DNA of 64,000 nt from JAABRU01 sp050180235 (GTDB lineage: Bacteria; Desulfobacterota; Desulfobacteria; Desulfobacterales; Desulfococcaceae): positions 1-64,000 of the forward strand of contig JBFXEJ010000018.1 of assembly GCA_050180235.1 (NCBI GenBank), given 5' to 3'. A program made the position numbers and the translations under genes. The notes under the pieces are model-generated. The model searched no databases. It was not told the DNA's origin and was given only the letters and a program-made list of their open reading frames with translations. Positions 25,304 to 33,493 of this stretch are shown here, one piece after another. The number at the start of each line of letters is the position of its first letter. Positions within the stretch are counted from its first letter, which is position 1.

Positions 25304-26968
25304 TTATCTGACAACCGCTCCCTGACTTGCAGATGAAACCGTTTTGGCATACCGTGCCATGTATCCGCTTGTAATTTTGGGTTCAGGCCGTTTCCATGCT
25401 GCCAGACGTTTTTGGATTTCATGCTCCGGTACTTTGAGATTGATGCTCTTGGCAGGAATGTCAATAGCTATCAAATCCCCTTCTTTTACAATGGCAATGG
25501 GGCCGCCCTGCATGGCTTCGGGTGAAACATGACCAATGGATGCCCCGCGGGTTCCGCCGGAAAAACGCCCGTCTGTAAGCAAAGCCACATGCGCATCCAG
25601 TTTCATGCCTGCAATTACCGAAGTCGGTGTCAGCATTTCCCGCATTCCCGGCCCGCCCATTGGTCCTTCGTAACGGATAACAATGACATCCCCTTTCTGA
25701 ATTTTGCCGTCCATAATGGCCTGACTTGCAGCCTCTTCAGAATCAAATACACGAGCCGGGCCTTCATGCTTCATCATTTCCGCACACACGGCAGACTGTT
25801 TTACCACACAGCCTTCGGGCGCAAGATTGCCGAAAAGAACAGCCAGCCCGCCCTGTTTATGATAGGGATTGCGCAGCGGACGGATCACATCCGGATCCAG
25901 CACCCGGACATTTCGGATATTTTCCCCCACCGTCTCTCCGGTCACAGTTATGCAGTCTTCATGAATGCGTCCGGCTTCAGACAGTACTTTTATCACTGCA
26001 CCGATTCCGCCTGCCCGGTTCAAATCTTCTATATGATCTTTCCCCCCCGGACTCAGGGAGCAGAGATGCGGTGTTTTCGCGCTGACCTCGTTGATAAGAT
26101 TCAGATCAATTTCCACTCCGGTTTCTTTGGCAATCGCGGTCAGATGCAGGACAGTATTTGTCGAACATCCCAGTGCCATATCCACAGCCAGCGCGTTCTG
26201 AAAGGCTTTTTCCGTCATAATGTCTTTGGGGCAGATATTTTTTTCCCACAGATTCATAATCTGCATTCCTGCGGTTTTTGCCAGCCGGATGCGCGCTGCC
26301 ATGACTGCGGGAATGGTTCCGTTTCCGGGCAGTCCCATGCCAATGGCCTCAGTCAGGCAGTTCATGGAATTCGCGGTGAACATGCCGGAGCAGGAGCCGC
26401 AGGTGGGACAGGCAGCGTCTTCCACTTCATAGAGTTCCTCTTCGCTCATTTTGCCGGATTTGACTGCGCCCACATATTCAAAAACCGTAATCAGATCCAC
26501 TTTCTGATCCTTGCGTGGATGCCGTCCCGCCAGCATGGGGCCGCCGCTGACAAAAATGGTGGGGAGATTCATCCGTGCTGCTGCCATAAGCATTCCCGGC
26601 ACAATCTTATCGCAGTTGGGAACCATGACCAGCGCATCCAGCGCATGGGCAGTTGCCATGATTTCAATGGAATCTGCAATAATCTCACGGCTGCCCAGGG
26701 AATATTTCATGCCTGTATGATTCATGGCGATACCGTCACACACACCGATCACCCCGAATTCCACAGGTGTGCCTCCGGACATGGAAATGCCGGTTTTGAC
26801 GGCCTCCGTGATGGTGTGCAGATGCACATGACCCGGAACCAGGGTATTGGCAGAGTTGGCAATGCCGATAAGGGGACGCCGGATTTCCTCATCCGTATAT
26901 CCCATAGCCTTGAACAGGGCGCGGTGCGGTGCTCTTTCGATTCCTTTTTTCGCAATGTCGCTTTTCAT
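25304..26968 (-). CDS. ilvD: Dihydroxy-acid dehydratase
   Basis: IlvD dehydrates the dihydroxy acids to 2-oxoisovalerate and 2-oxo-3-methylvalerate and carries an Fe-S cluster. The 554-residue product has VPNCDKIVPGMLMAAAR, EDAACPTCGSCSGMFTANSMNC (cluster cysteines), MALGCSTNTVLHL, GPMGGPGMREML and LLTDGRFSGGTRGASIGHVSPEA. GGGAGGG precedes the ATG at 26968. It is the first structural gene after the leader peptide and terminator hairpin at 26984-27150, so its expression is probably attenuated by branched-chain aminoacyl-tRNA supply. Confidence 0.97.
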   Translation of the reverse strand: MKSDIAKKGIERAPHRALFKAMGYTDEEIRRPLIGIANSANTLVPGHVHLHTITEAVKTGISMSGGTPVEFGVIGVCDGIAMNHTGMKYSLGSREIIADSIEIMATAHALDALVMVPNCDKIVPGMLMAAARMNLPTIFVSGGPMLAGRHPRKDQKVDLITVFEYVGAVKSGKMSEEELYEVEDAACPTCGSCSGMFTANSMNCLTEAIGMGLPGNGTIPAVMAARIRLAKTAGMQIMNLWEKNICPKDIMTEKAFQNALAVDMALGCSTNTVLHLTAIAKETGVEIDLNLINEVSAKTPHLCSLSPGGKDHIEDLNRAGGIGAVIKVLSEAGRIHEDCITVTGETVGENIRNVRVLDPDVIRPLRNPYHKQGGLAVLFGNLAPEGCVVKQSAVCAEMMKHEGPARVFDSEEAASQAIMDGKIQKGDVIVIRYEGPMGGPGMREMLTPTSVIAGMKLDAHVALLTDGRFSGGTRGASIGHVSPEAMQGGPIAIVKEGDLIAIDIPAKSINLKVPEHEIQKRLAAWKRPEPKITSGYMARYAKTVSSASQGAVVR

Positions 26969-26983
26969 GCGTGAATCCCTCCC

Positions 26984-27028
26984 AAAAAAAAATCCGTCAC
27001 CAGCCTTTTCGGGCTGATAACGGATTTT
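26984..27028 (-). terminator. Attenuator hairpin before ilvD
   Basis: On the minus strand AAAATCCGT and ACGGATTTT form the outer stem and CAGCC/GGCTG the inner stem; a run of nine T follows at once. It ends 16 bases before the ilvD ATG, too close to be a terminator for any upstream gene other than the leader peptide. With the leader peptide it has the layout of a transcription attenuator. Confidence 0.8.
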
Positions 27029-27066
27029 TACAGATTTATAAAAATACCGGCAAATTTAGGCCATTA

Positions 27067-27150
27067 TCAACCCATTTCCTTTCTGAGGGGAAGGACGCCC
27101 AGCAGAAGGACCAGAATAATAAGGTTAATAATGATAAATATACCGTTCAT
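27067..27150 (-). CDS. Branched-chain leader peptide of the ilv cluster
   Basis: ATG at 27150 follows GGAAAG by four bases; the stop is at 27067. The 27-residue peptide contains six Ile, seven Leu and two Val, with runs IFIIINLIILVLLL, and ends RKEMG. Such composition directly upstream of a terminator and ilvD is the hallmark of ribosome-mediated attenuation, as known for ilvGMEDA and leu operons of enterobacteria. When charged Ile, Leu or Val tRNA is scarce the ribosome would stall and prevent the terminator from forming. I could not work out the antiterminator pairing by eye. Confidence 0.82.
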   Translation of the reverse strand: MNGIFIIINLIILVLLLGVLPLRKEMG

Positions 27151-27177
27151 TTTCTTTCCATATTAAAAGTTTATTAC

Positions 27178-27206
27178 TTCATAACAGGGTTTGGGAATGT
27201 TGTCAA
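27178..27206 (-). promoter_or_regulatory. Sigma-70 type promoter of the ilv leader
   Basis: On the minus strand TTGACA (27206-27201) and TATGAA (27183-27178) are separated by 17 bases. Transcription would begin near 27170, some 20 bases before the leader ATG. Confidence 0.7.
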
Positions 27207-27438
27207 CTTTTTTTGTGAAGAGAATTGTTTTGGAACCTTAATGCCGGGTACGGGGCAAAAATAAACGCAGCATGGGAAATTTATCCGCCTCATTATCACA
27301 GTTCTGATGCCGGAATATCAGATGTGAGAAAAAATAAAAAACTGCTTCACCATTAATCTTTTTCCCCTGATGCAAAAAGCATTGATTCCGGATGATGATT
27401 GTGGTTTAATGTTTATAAACTGAAAGCGGAGCATTGTC

Positions 27439-27876
27439 ATGAACCTTTCCAAAGCACTCCCTGAATTCCGGCTGATTCCTTTTCAGACTTTTCAGATTCC
27501 CGAAGGGAAAACTTTGAAAATTGCGGAAACAAAGGAAAAAGCCAAAGCAGATGAAGAAAATGAAAAAGCCATCCGGTGTGCAAACTGTGGTTTCGGGATT
27601 ACCACAGCCAAAGAGAGGATGGATATGGACGGGAGACATACCCATGTGTTCAACAATCCGGCCGGCTATATTTTTGAAATCGGCTGTTTTGCCTCTGCTC
27701 CGGGATGTGTGAACAAAGGTGAGCCGACTATGGAATTCACCTGGTTTGCAGGCTTTGCCTGGCGCTTTGCCCTGTGCGGAAACTGTTTAGCACATCTGGG
27801 ATGGCTGTATCAGTCCGGAGGGGGACGCAGTTTTTACGGACTGATCCTGGCCCATATTGTGGAGGACATGATATGA
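27439..27876 (+). CDS. Bacterial CULT-domain (cereblon-like) protein
   Basis: The 145-residue protein is an N-terminal helical arm plus a CULT domain (about 44-145). Zinc cysteines are Cys47/Cys50 and Cys113/Cys116. The aromatic cage is Trp102 (FTWF), Trp108 (FAWRF) and Trp122 (HLGW), with Tyr124 after it. The spacings 6 and 14 between tryptophans, and +5/+8 from the second tryptophan to the cysteine pair, equal those I know for human cereblon (W380, W386, W400; C391, C394) and for the Magnetospirillum homologue. The fold binds cyclic imides such as thalidomide, and uridine has been reported; the native bacterial ligand is unsettled. GGAG precedes the ATG. It is a free-standing gene just before a small secreted protein. 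Confidence 0.9.
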   Translation: MNLSKALPEFRLIPFQTFQIPEGKTLKIAETKEKAKADEENEKAIRCANCGFGITTAKERMDMDGRHTHVFNNPAGYIFEIGCFASAPGCVNKGEPTMEFTWFAGFAWRFALCGNCLAHLGWLYQSGGGRSFYGLILAHIVEDMI

Positions 27877-27947
27877 AACTCTTCTCCGTCATTTTTCCGT
27901 TTCTGTAGTCTGCCTCTGGAAAATGGAGAAAAAATATACTGATATTA

Positions 27948-28274
27948 TTGCCCTTTGTCTTTTTTGGGATTGTAACGTCAGCAAATGCGGGAGAAATATC
28001 ATTTCCTTCTGAAGTCAGAGATTTTATCCTGGAGCGTGAACTCTGCGATCACTTTCGCGGGGAACCGCACGAAGGCAATCATCCGGAACAGATCAAAAGA
28101 AGGGAATTCATTTATGAGAGTCTTGAAAAATACTGTAATGGTACGGACAGTCGACTTGCCGCGTTAAAGAAAAAATACAAAAACAGCAGAGGGATTATGC
28201 AGCATCTCGGCAAATATGAGGAAAATGTCGAACATTCCTCTCATGGCGGTTTATATGAAAACAAGGAAAAATAA
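27948..28274 (+). CDS. Small secreted hypothetical protein, start uncertain
   Basis: In this frame there is a clear signal peptide (ILILLPFVFFGIVTSANA, cleavage before GE) followed by about 90 polar residues including RELCDHFRGEPHEGNHPEQIKRR and ESLEKYCNGTDSRLAALKKKY. TTG at 27948 falls inside the hydrophobic core, and the frame is open back to 27909 without ATG; an ATG at 27923 behind GGAAA is in another frame. Either a rare start (CTG 27939 after GGAG) is used or one base has been lost. The two cysteines may form a disulfide. The family resembles small secreted proteins often annotated as hypothetical; function unknown. Confidence 0.55.
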   Translation: MPFVFFGIVTSANAGEISFPSEVRDFILERELCDHFRGEPHEGNHPEQIKRREFIYESLEKYCNGTDSRLAALKKKYKNSRGIMQHLGKYEENVEHSSHGGLYENKEK

Positions 28275-28283
28275 AAGTCTGTT

Positions 28284-28595
28284 ATGATATTTATAGGCGG
28301 TATTTCTCCAAAAATCAGGGTGATTGATGAAAAACCCGTGATCTGTCCGGTCTGCGGTCTGGCGCAGGCATATTACAAAAGGGTGGATTATTATCTGAAC
28401 CTTTTTTTCATTCCCCTGTTCTGCGTGAAAAAGGGCGAACCCTTTCTTATGTGCGAACGCTGTGAACGGAATGTCCATGAAATGGGCCCGGAATATGAGG
28501 ACTTTCTGAATAAACAGGATGTGGTTTGCAGACACTGCGGACGGGCTTTGCATCCGGAATTCCGGTATTGTCCCTTCTGCGGGAAAAAGGTATGA
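28284..28595 (+). CDS. Zinc-ribbon protein with a short hydrophobic segment
   Basis: The 103-residue protein has CPVC near residue 21, CERC near 57, CRHC near 82 and CPFC near 97, that is, two possible zinc ribbons. A hydrophobic stretch YLNLFFIPLFCV lies between. This resembles the zinc_ribbon domains fused to small membrane anchors. Its stop overlaps the trmL start by the ATGA arrangement, so the two are cotranslated. Function unknown. Confidence 0.75.
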   Translation: MIFIGGISPKIRVIDEKPVICPVCGLAQAYYKRVDYYLNLFFIPLFCVKKGEPFLMCERCERNVHEMGPEYEDFLNKQDVVCRHCGRALHPEFRYCPFCGKKV

Positions 28596-29080
28596 ATGAG
28601 GAAAAAATTGAGCGGCATGTGGTGCTGGTCTGTCCGGAAGTACACTGGAACACCGGCAATGCAGGCCGCACCTGTCTGGGAACAGGGTCATTTCTTCATC
28701 TTATCCGCCCTTTGGGTTTTTCCCTTTCGGATAAGCATGTCAGAAGGGCCGGTCTGGATTACTGGTCAAAGGTAAAATTTTCAGTATGGGATAATTTTGA
28801 TGTATTCCGGGCAGAAATGAAATGCAGGAAGGAAGAGGTGTTTCTGTTTTCCAAAAAGGGGGCAAAATCTTTCTGGTCAGCATCCTGGTCACAGCGTTCC
28901 TTTCTGGTGTTTGGATCTGAAACCAAAGGGCTGCCTGAGGAGTTACTGTCCATGTATAAAGATAATGTCTGGCATATTCCTGTTTTACAGGAAATTCGTT
29001 CTCTTAATCTTTCCACATCCGTAGGAATTGCACTGTATGAAAGTCTCCGTTTTTCTGCATTTCCGCACGGATGGGAATAA
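28592..29080 (+). CDS. trmL: tRNA (cytidine/uridine-2'-O-)-methyltransferase TrmL
   Basis: TrmL methylates the ribose at tRNA wobble position 34 with S-adenosylmethionine. The 162-residue SPOUT protein has HWNTGNAGRTCLGTGS (SPOUT motif 1), RAGLDYW, FLVFGSETKGLPEEL (motif 2) and IRSLNLSTSVGIALYESLR (motif 3 in the trefoil knot). The start at 28592 overlaps the zinc-ribbon stop. No leucine tRNA gene is near. Confidence 0.92.
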   Translation: MNEEKIERHVVLVCPEVHWNTGNAGRTCLGTGSFLHLIRPLGFSLSDKHVRRAGLDYWSKVKFSVWDNFDVFRAEMKCRKEEVFLFSKKGAKSFWSASWSQRSFLVFGSETKGLPEELLSMYKDNVWHIPVLQEIRSLNLSTSVGIALYESLRFSAFPHGWE

Positions 29081-29120
29081 AAAATCCGATATTTTTTACG
29101 TTAATTTGACATATCGTGCA

Positions 29121-29297
29121 TTACTTTCCGAATTTTTTCTTAACTTCTGCAACACCAATCAGTCCGAAACCCAGAATCAGCATGGATGCGGATTCTGTAA
29201 CTGTAAATGTTTCTGAAGCATTCGGAAGTGCTCCGGCAATTCCGGACAGCAGAATAACTATGATGACCGTATAGACGGCTGATAATATTTTTTTCAT
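29121..29297 (-). CDS. Minimal secreted protein with PEP-CTERM-like sorting tail
   Basis: From ATG 29297 (AAGGA upstream) the 58-residue product is a signal peptide (KKILSAVYTVIIVILLSGIAGA), about 12 polar residues, and a tail ESASMLILGFGLIGVAEVKKKF. The tail copies the PEP-CTERM layout (short motif, hydrophobic helix with a glycine-rich turn, basic end), but with ESAS where PEPAS/PEPAT is usual. Almost nothing is left to be sorted between the two signals. It may be a degenerate exosortase substrate or the shell of a lost gene. No exosortase is in the window. Confidence 0.65.
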   Translation of the reverse strand: MKKILSAVYTVIIVILLSGIAGALPNASETFTVTESASMLILGFGLIGVAEVKKKFGK

Positions 29298-29453
29298 TGT
29301 TCTCTTCCTTTCTGTTTGATGTTTTTCATATCCTGAAGCAGTTTTTCCTGAAAAAATGACAAATATAACCGAACATCGTTTGGAAGTTTCATATGCACAA
29401 TGCGTACCAAAACACTGTTCAGTCATAAAAATATTTGGGAGGAAAACAGTCAT

Positions 29454-30225
29454 AAAAATATAATTATTTAATTTTTCAATAATAAATTCAAAATATTTTT
29501 ATGCGGTTTTCCGCACAATCTGTGACCAGTGGATATATGTCTGATTTGGAAAATGGCATAACTGTCTGATTTTCTTGTTTGTCATCTTAGCAGACAGTCA
29601 GCAGACGGCAAAATTGATTAAACTGTCAGATACTGCGTATATATTTAGAATGATGCAGGTATGAAAACCAGCATCAAAAAATACAAGTTAATCTCCAAAA
29701 ATTGGAGATTAACATATATATGTCTGATAATATTTTTTTATTTATCAGAAAAAGATTCCATATGATAAAAAAAAGAGTTTTAGGAATTTGGTGAAAAAAT
29801 AAAAGGCCAAAGCGACTTATAAACATTAATTATCTGATTATATTATTTATTTGCTAAACAGACACCGGAAATTTTTTGGACATGCTTTTCATATTTTTGT
29901 TAATATATTGATATATATAAATATTTATTATTTACTGCAAATTTTGCAGTAAATAATACAAAAAATGTAGTATCTGCAAAAAATGTAATAAACTGATATT
30001 ATAGAATAAATATTTTTTTGAGAATTTGTCTTAAATATGGTGCGGAAAATGCAAAAGCAGCTTTTCTGCTTTTTTTCACATTTTCTGTGATCATTTTTAT
30101 GAAGCAAAGAGGGTATAATTGACATTATTGCCAATAAGGAATATAATACAAATTTTATTGAAAAATAAAACAGTGTTTCATGGATTTCCTTTGAATTTTC
30201 AGGGAACACATACCGGAGCTGAAAT
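29454..30225. other. AT-rich non-coding region
   Basis: About 770 bases with no convincing gene on either strand. It holds a 12-bp perfect palindrome at 29687-29713, smaller inverted repeats such as TTTACTGCAAATTTTGCAGTAAA at 29930-29952, and long A/T runs. Promoter activity for the RND adaptor gene at 30226 is likely in its last part. Confidence 0.5.
29687..29713. repeat. Perfect palindrome GTTAATCTCCAA / TTGGAGATTAAC
   Basis: Two 12-base arms separated by AAA. It could be a regulator operator or a small hairpin. There is no adjacent gene within 400 bases, so its target is unclear. Confidence 0.5.
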
Positions 30226-31356
30226 ATGAAAAAGAAGATTTTTTTTACCATTATCGGATTAATCCTGTTTACCGGTCTGATTGGCGGAATCAAGGCCCTG
30301 CAGATTGGCAAAATGATTGCCCAGGGCAAAAGTTTTTCCCCGCCGCCTGAGACCGTGACCACTGCTGCGGTCAGTAAACAGTCATGGGAAACCCTGCGGA
30401 CTTCCGTAGGTTCTCTGACTGCGGTTCAGGGAGTGACACTGACTGCGGAACTGACCGGAAAAATAACAGAAATAGCTTTTGAATCCGGTGCAAAGGTCCA
30501 AGCCGGTGATCTTCTGATCAGGCAGGACATATCCTCGGAGGAAGCCCAGCTTCGCTCTGCCGAGGCATCGGTGATCCTTGCAAAAGCCAATTTTGACCGT
30601 GCCAAAAAGGTTCTGGCACAGAAAGCCATTTCAGAAACCGAATTTGACAGCGCAAAAGCCCGGTACATATCTGCCCAGGCCGATGCAGACGGCATTCGTG
30701 CGGTTATTGCCAAGAAGACCATCATTGCTCCCTTTGCCGGACGCCTCGGGATCCGCATGGTCAATCTGGGACAGATCATTAATCAGGGCGAGCCAATTGT
30801 TTCCCTGCAGGCCATTGATCCGATTTTTGTCAATTTTCTCCTTCCCCAGCATCAGCTTGCGGATATTCATGCAGGTCTGAGCGTCCGGATCAAAGCGGAT
30901 GCGCTTTCCGATCAGGTGGTGGAAGGCACAATCACGGCCATCAATCCTGAAGTGGATACGGCCACGCGCAATATCCGTATACAGGCCACAATACAAAACG
31001 CACAGGAATTATTGCGTCCCGGCATGTTTGTCAATGTGTCTGTGGTGCTGCCGGAACAGGAGCCGGTGCTGAGCATTCCGGCCACGGCTGTGCTGTATGC
31101 GCCATACAGTGATTCGGTTTTTGTGGTGGAGAACACAAAGGAAGAGAAAAAAGAATCTCCCGGTCAGGTCATCCGGCAGCAGTTTGTGCGGATTGGAAAG
31201 AAACGGGGAGATTTTCTTGCGGTTGTTTCCGGTCTCAAAGAAGGGGATACGATTGTCAGCACCGGTGTTTTCAAACTGCGCAATGGTCAGGCTGTTGTTG
31301 TTGACAATACCCTAAGCCCGGAATTCCGGCTTGCACCTGAACCCGAAGACAGTTAA
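30226..31356 (+). CDS. RND efflux periplasmic adaptor (membrane fusion protein)
   Basis: The 376-residue protein has an N-terminal anchor (IFFTIIGLILFTGLIGGI), a biotinyl-lipoyl half motif (VTLTAELTGKITEIAFESGAKVQAGDLLIRQD), a short helical hairpin (about 105-145), the second lipoyl half (IIAPFAGRLGIRMVNLGQIINQGEPIVSLQ) and beta-barrel and membrane-proximal domains (AINPEVDTATRNIRIQATIQN, LRPGMFVNVSV). This is the MexE/AcrA-like type. It would link an RND pump to an outer membrane channel. No pump gene follows; 14 bases after the stop MITEs begin, so it is an orphan here. Its last 78 codons are repeated at 38329-38565. Confidence 0.92.
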   Translation: MKKKIFFTIIGLILFTGLIGGIKALQIGKMIAQGKSFSPPPETVTTAAVSKQSWETLRTSVGSLTAVQGVTLTAELTGKITEIAFESGAKVQAGDLLIRQDISSEEAQLRSAEASVILAKANFDRAKKVLAQKAISETEFDSAKARYISAQADADGIRAVIAKKTIIAPFAGRLGIRMVNLGQIINQGEPIVSLQAIDPIFVNFLLPQHQLADIHAGLSVRIKADALSDQVVEGTITAINPEVDTATRNIRIQATIQNAQELLRPGMFVNVSVVLPEQEPVLSIPATAVLYAPYSDSVFVVENTKEEKKESPGQVIRQQFVRIGKKRGDFLAVVSGLKEGDTIVSTGVFKLRNGQAVVVDNTLSPEFRLAPEPEDS

Positions 31357-31369
31357 GTAACTTATATTA

Positions 31370-31514
31370 TAGCGATTCGCCATTGGTTTAATTCAATATT
31401 GTCAGTTTTTCCGCAGTTTTGTCTGTGCAAAAAACCGCTCCGCTTAATTTTTGCAATCCTCCGGATCAGTTCGGATGGGAGTGCAGATTGTATCAGGTCT
31501 ATGGTGAATCGGTA
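31370..31514. mobile_element. MITE family A, copy 2 (145 bp, TTA target duplication)
   Basis: The ends TAGCGATTCGCCATTGG and inverted TACCGATTCACCATAG are flanked by TTA at 31367-31369 and 31515-31517. The interior shares the AAAAACCGCTCCGCTTAATT block with copy 1 at 21004. It directly abuts the MITE B copy at 31526, whose target duplication starts one base after the TTA. Confidence 0.85.
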
Positions 31515-31525
31515 TTACACAACCG

Positions 31526-31717
31526 GGTAGTGGGACTTTTCATGCTGATTTTTTTAATATATAAATCAATATGTTATTTATAATCAGTATAATCAGTATC
31601 ATGGATGTATCGTATAACTATTTGTATTTATTGTGTATATACAAAAATCAGTATATTTTTGAAAATATAATAATATTAAGCAGTTATTTTTTTGTCAGTA
31701 TGTGCAGACCCACTACC
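31526..31717. mobile_element. MITE family B, copy 1 (192 bp, CACAACCG target duplication)
   Basis: Begins GGTAGTGGGACTTTTCATGC and ends GTGCAGACCCACTACC; the 8-base target CACAACCG is repeated at 31518-31525 and 31718-31725. The interior is AT-rich with stop codons in all frames. It is almost identical to the copies at 35273-35464 and 59730-59921, all exactly 192 bp. Confidence 0.95.
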
Positions 31718-31850
31718 CACAACCGTTCCAAAAATCAGGAAATCATCTTCTTAATCTGTCATTTCGGAGAAAGTTTGAATCCTGTATTTTCAAACAGTTA
31801 TGAGTACCTATTTTTATCGCTATGATAATAATGCGTAAGGTCAATTTAAT

Positions 31851-31988
31851 AACTGATGTTACGCCAAATCGTCATACCGGAGAAAGTCGGCAGCCGGAAC
31901 GCTTGACAGTACTGGATTCCGGTTTTTGCCGTAATGAAGGGAAATACAGTATTCTGCCGGGTTCTGAAGGATCGGCGTAACATCAGTT
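31851..31988. mobile_element. MITE family E (138 bp, perfect 15-bp termini)
   Basis: AACTGATGTTACGCC at the left is exactly mirrored by GGCGTAACATCAGTT at the right, with AAT on both sides. The interior carries the widespread CATACCGGAGAAAGTCGG...GGATTCCGG type sequence, also seen without these ends near 37275 and 63425. Non-coding. The about 130 bases between 31718 and 31850 show nothing. Confidence 0.75.
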
Positions 31989-32026
31989 AATAAAAAGCAT
32001 GGGCAAGTGACAGCAGGAGAAAGCAA

Positions 32027-33493
32027 ATGACAGATTATGATTATGACATTGGCATTATCGGCGGAGGAGCGGCTGGTTTGACTGTCGCGTCCGGTTCAGC
32101 GCAACTGGGCGCAAAAACCCTTTTGATTGAAAAAGAAAAGGAACTCGGCGGAGACTGCCTGCATTTTGGCTGCGTGCCGAGCAAAACTTTGATCAAAACC
32201 GCGCATGTTTATCATACAATGAAACATGCAAAAGAATTCGGGCTGCCGGAAACAGACATTCAACCGGTTGATTTCAAACAAATATCAGCACGAATCCGCT
32301 CGGTCATTTCTGTGATTCAAAAGCATGATTCGGAAGAAAGGTTTTGCAGTCTGGGCGCAAAAGTGATATTTGGCGAACCTGAATTTGCAGATGAACACAG
32401 CATCCGTATGAACGGAAAAACCTTTTCCGCAAAAAACTGGGTCATCGCAACCGGTTCTTCTGCTGCGGTTCCGCCCATTCCCGGGCTGGATAAAACCCCG
32501 TTTATCACCAACCGTGAAATTTTTTATATGGACAAACTTCCTGAATCCATGATCATTCTAGGTGGCGGCCCCATCGGATGCGAAATGGCGCAGGCATTCA
32601 GCCGATTGGGAACAAAAATTACAGTTATTGACGGCGGAGGACAGATTCTGGGCAAAGAGGATCCGGACATGGCTCAGTCGGTTATGAACATGATGCTGTC
32701 CGAAGGTGTGGTTTTTTATTTAAACAGTTCTATAGAATCCGCCAAAGACCTAGGTTCCCGAAAAGAAATCGTGATTAAAAACAAAGGCGGAAATCCGGTC
32801 AGTCTGAAAGCAGAAACCATACTTGTGGCACTTGGCAGAAAACCGAATATCATAAATCTGGGACTGGAAAACATCGGCGTAAAAACAGACCGCCGTGGAG
32901 TGATTGTTGACAAACGGCTGAGAACCAGTCAGAAACATATTTATGCGGCAGGAGATGTATCCGGAGGATTTCAGTTTACTCATGCTGCGGGTTATCAGGG
33001 CGGTATTGTTGTCAGCAATGCGGTTTTTCATATTCCCCGAAGTGTGGATTACAAATGGCTTCCCTGGTGTACATTTACAGATCCGCCGCTGGGAAGTATC
33101 GGCATGAATGAAACAATGGCAAAAGCAGCGGGAATCGAATATACGGTCTGGACAGAGGAATTTAAAAACAATGACCGGAGTCTTGCAGAAGGTCAGCGAA
33201 CCGGAAAAATCAAAATGCTGCTGGACAGCAAAGAAAAACCCCTAGGTGTTCAGATTTTCGGCCCCAATGCAGGGGATTTGCTCGGCGAATGGGCAGCGGT
33301 GCTCAACGGCAAAGTGAAACTCTCCACCCTTGCAGCCGCAATTCACCCCTATCCCACCATCGCAGAAATCAACAGGAAAGTGGCAGGATCGCTCTTTTCC
33401 CCCAAAATATTCTCCGATAAAATCAAAAAAGGGCTCAAATTTTTCTTCAACCTGAAAGGACGCGCATGCGGCCCGGATGCCTGTGAGGAGTAA
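32027..33493 (+). CDS. FAD/NAD(P) disulfide oxidoreductase, mercuric-reductase-like
   Basis: The 488-residue flavoprotein has the FAD motif IGIIGGGAAGLTVASG, the redox pair Cys44 and Cys49 in GGDCLHFGCVPSKTLI, the NAD(P) motif MIILGGGPIGCEMAQAFSRLG, the second FAD motif IYAAGDVSGGFQFTHAA, and the dimer-interface HPYPTIAEI with the His-Glu pair. There is no N-terminal heavy-metal domain and no C-terminal vicinal cysteine pair of true MerA (it ends CGPDACEE). It may act on a thiol, lipoamide-like or quinone substrate. Such genes often pair with a TVP38 membrane protein, as here 1.2 kb downstream. Confidence 0.9.
   Translation: MTDYDYDIGIIGGGAAGLTVASGSAQLGAKTLLIEKEKELGGDCLHFGCVPSKTLIKTAHVYHTMKHAKEFGLPETDIQPVDFKQISARIRSVISVIQKHDSEERFCSLGAKVIFGEPEFADEHSIRMNGKTFSAKNWVIATGSSAAVPPIPGLDKTPFITNREIFYMDKLPESMIILGGGPIGCEMAQAFSRLGTKITVIDGGGQILGKEDPDMAQSVMNMMLSEGVVFYLNSSIESAKDLGSRKEIVIKNKGGNPVSLKAETILVALGRKPNIINLGLENIGVKTDRRGVIVDKRLRTSQKHIYAAGDVSGGFQFTHAAGYQGGIVVSNAVFHIPRSVDYKWLPWCTFTDPPLGSIGMNETMAKAAGIEYTVWTEEFKNNDRSLAEGQRTGKIKMLLDSKEKPLGVQIFGPNAGDLLGEWAAVLNGKVKLSTLAAAIHPYPTIAEINRKVAGSLFSPKIFSDKIKKGLKFFFNLKGRACGPDACEE

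Noticed and set aside
25529..26974. 481-codon open frame opposite ilvD
   Set aside because: Shadow of ilvD for the same reasons.
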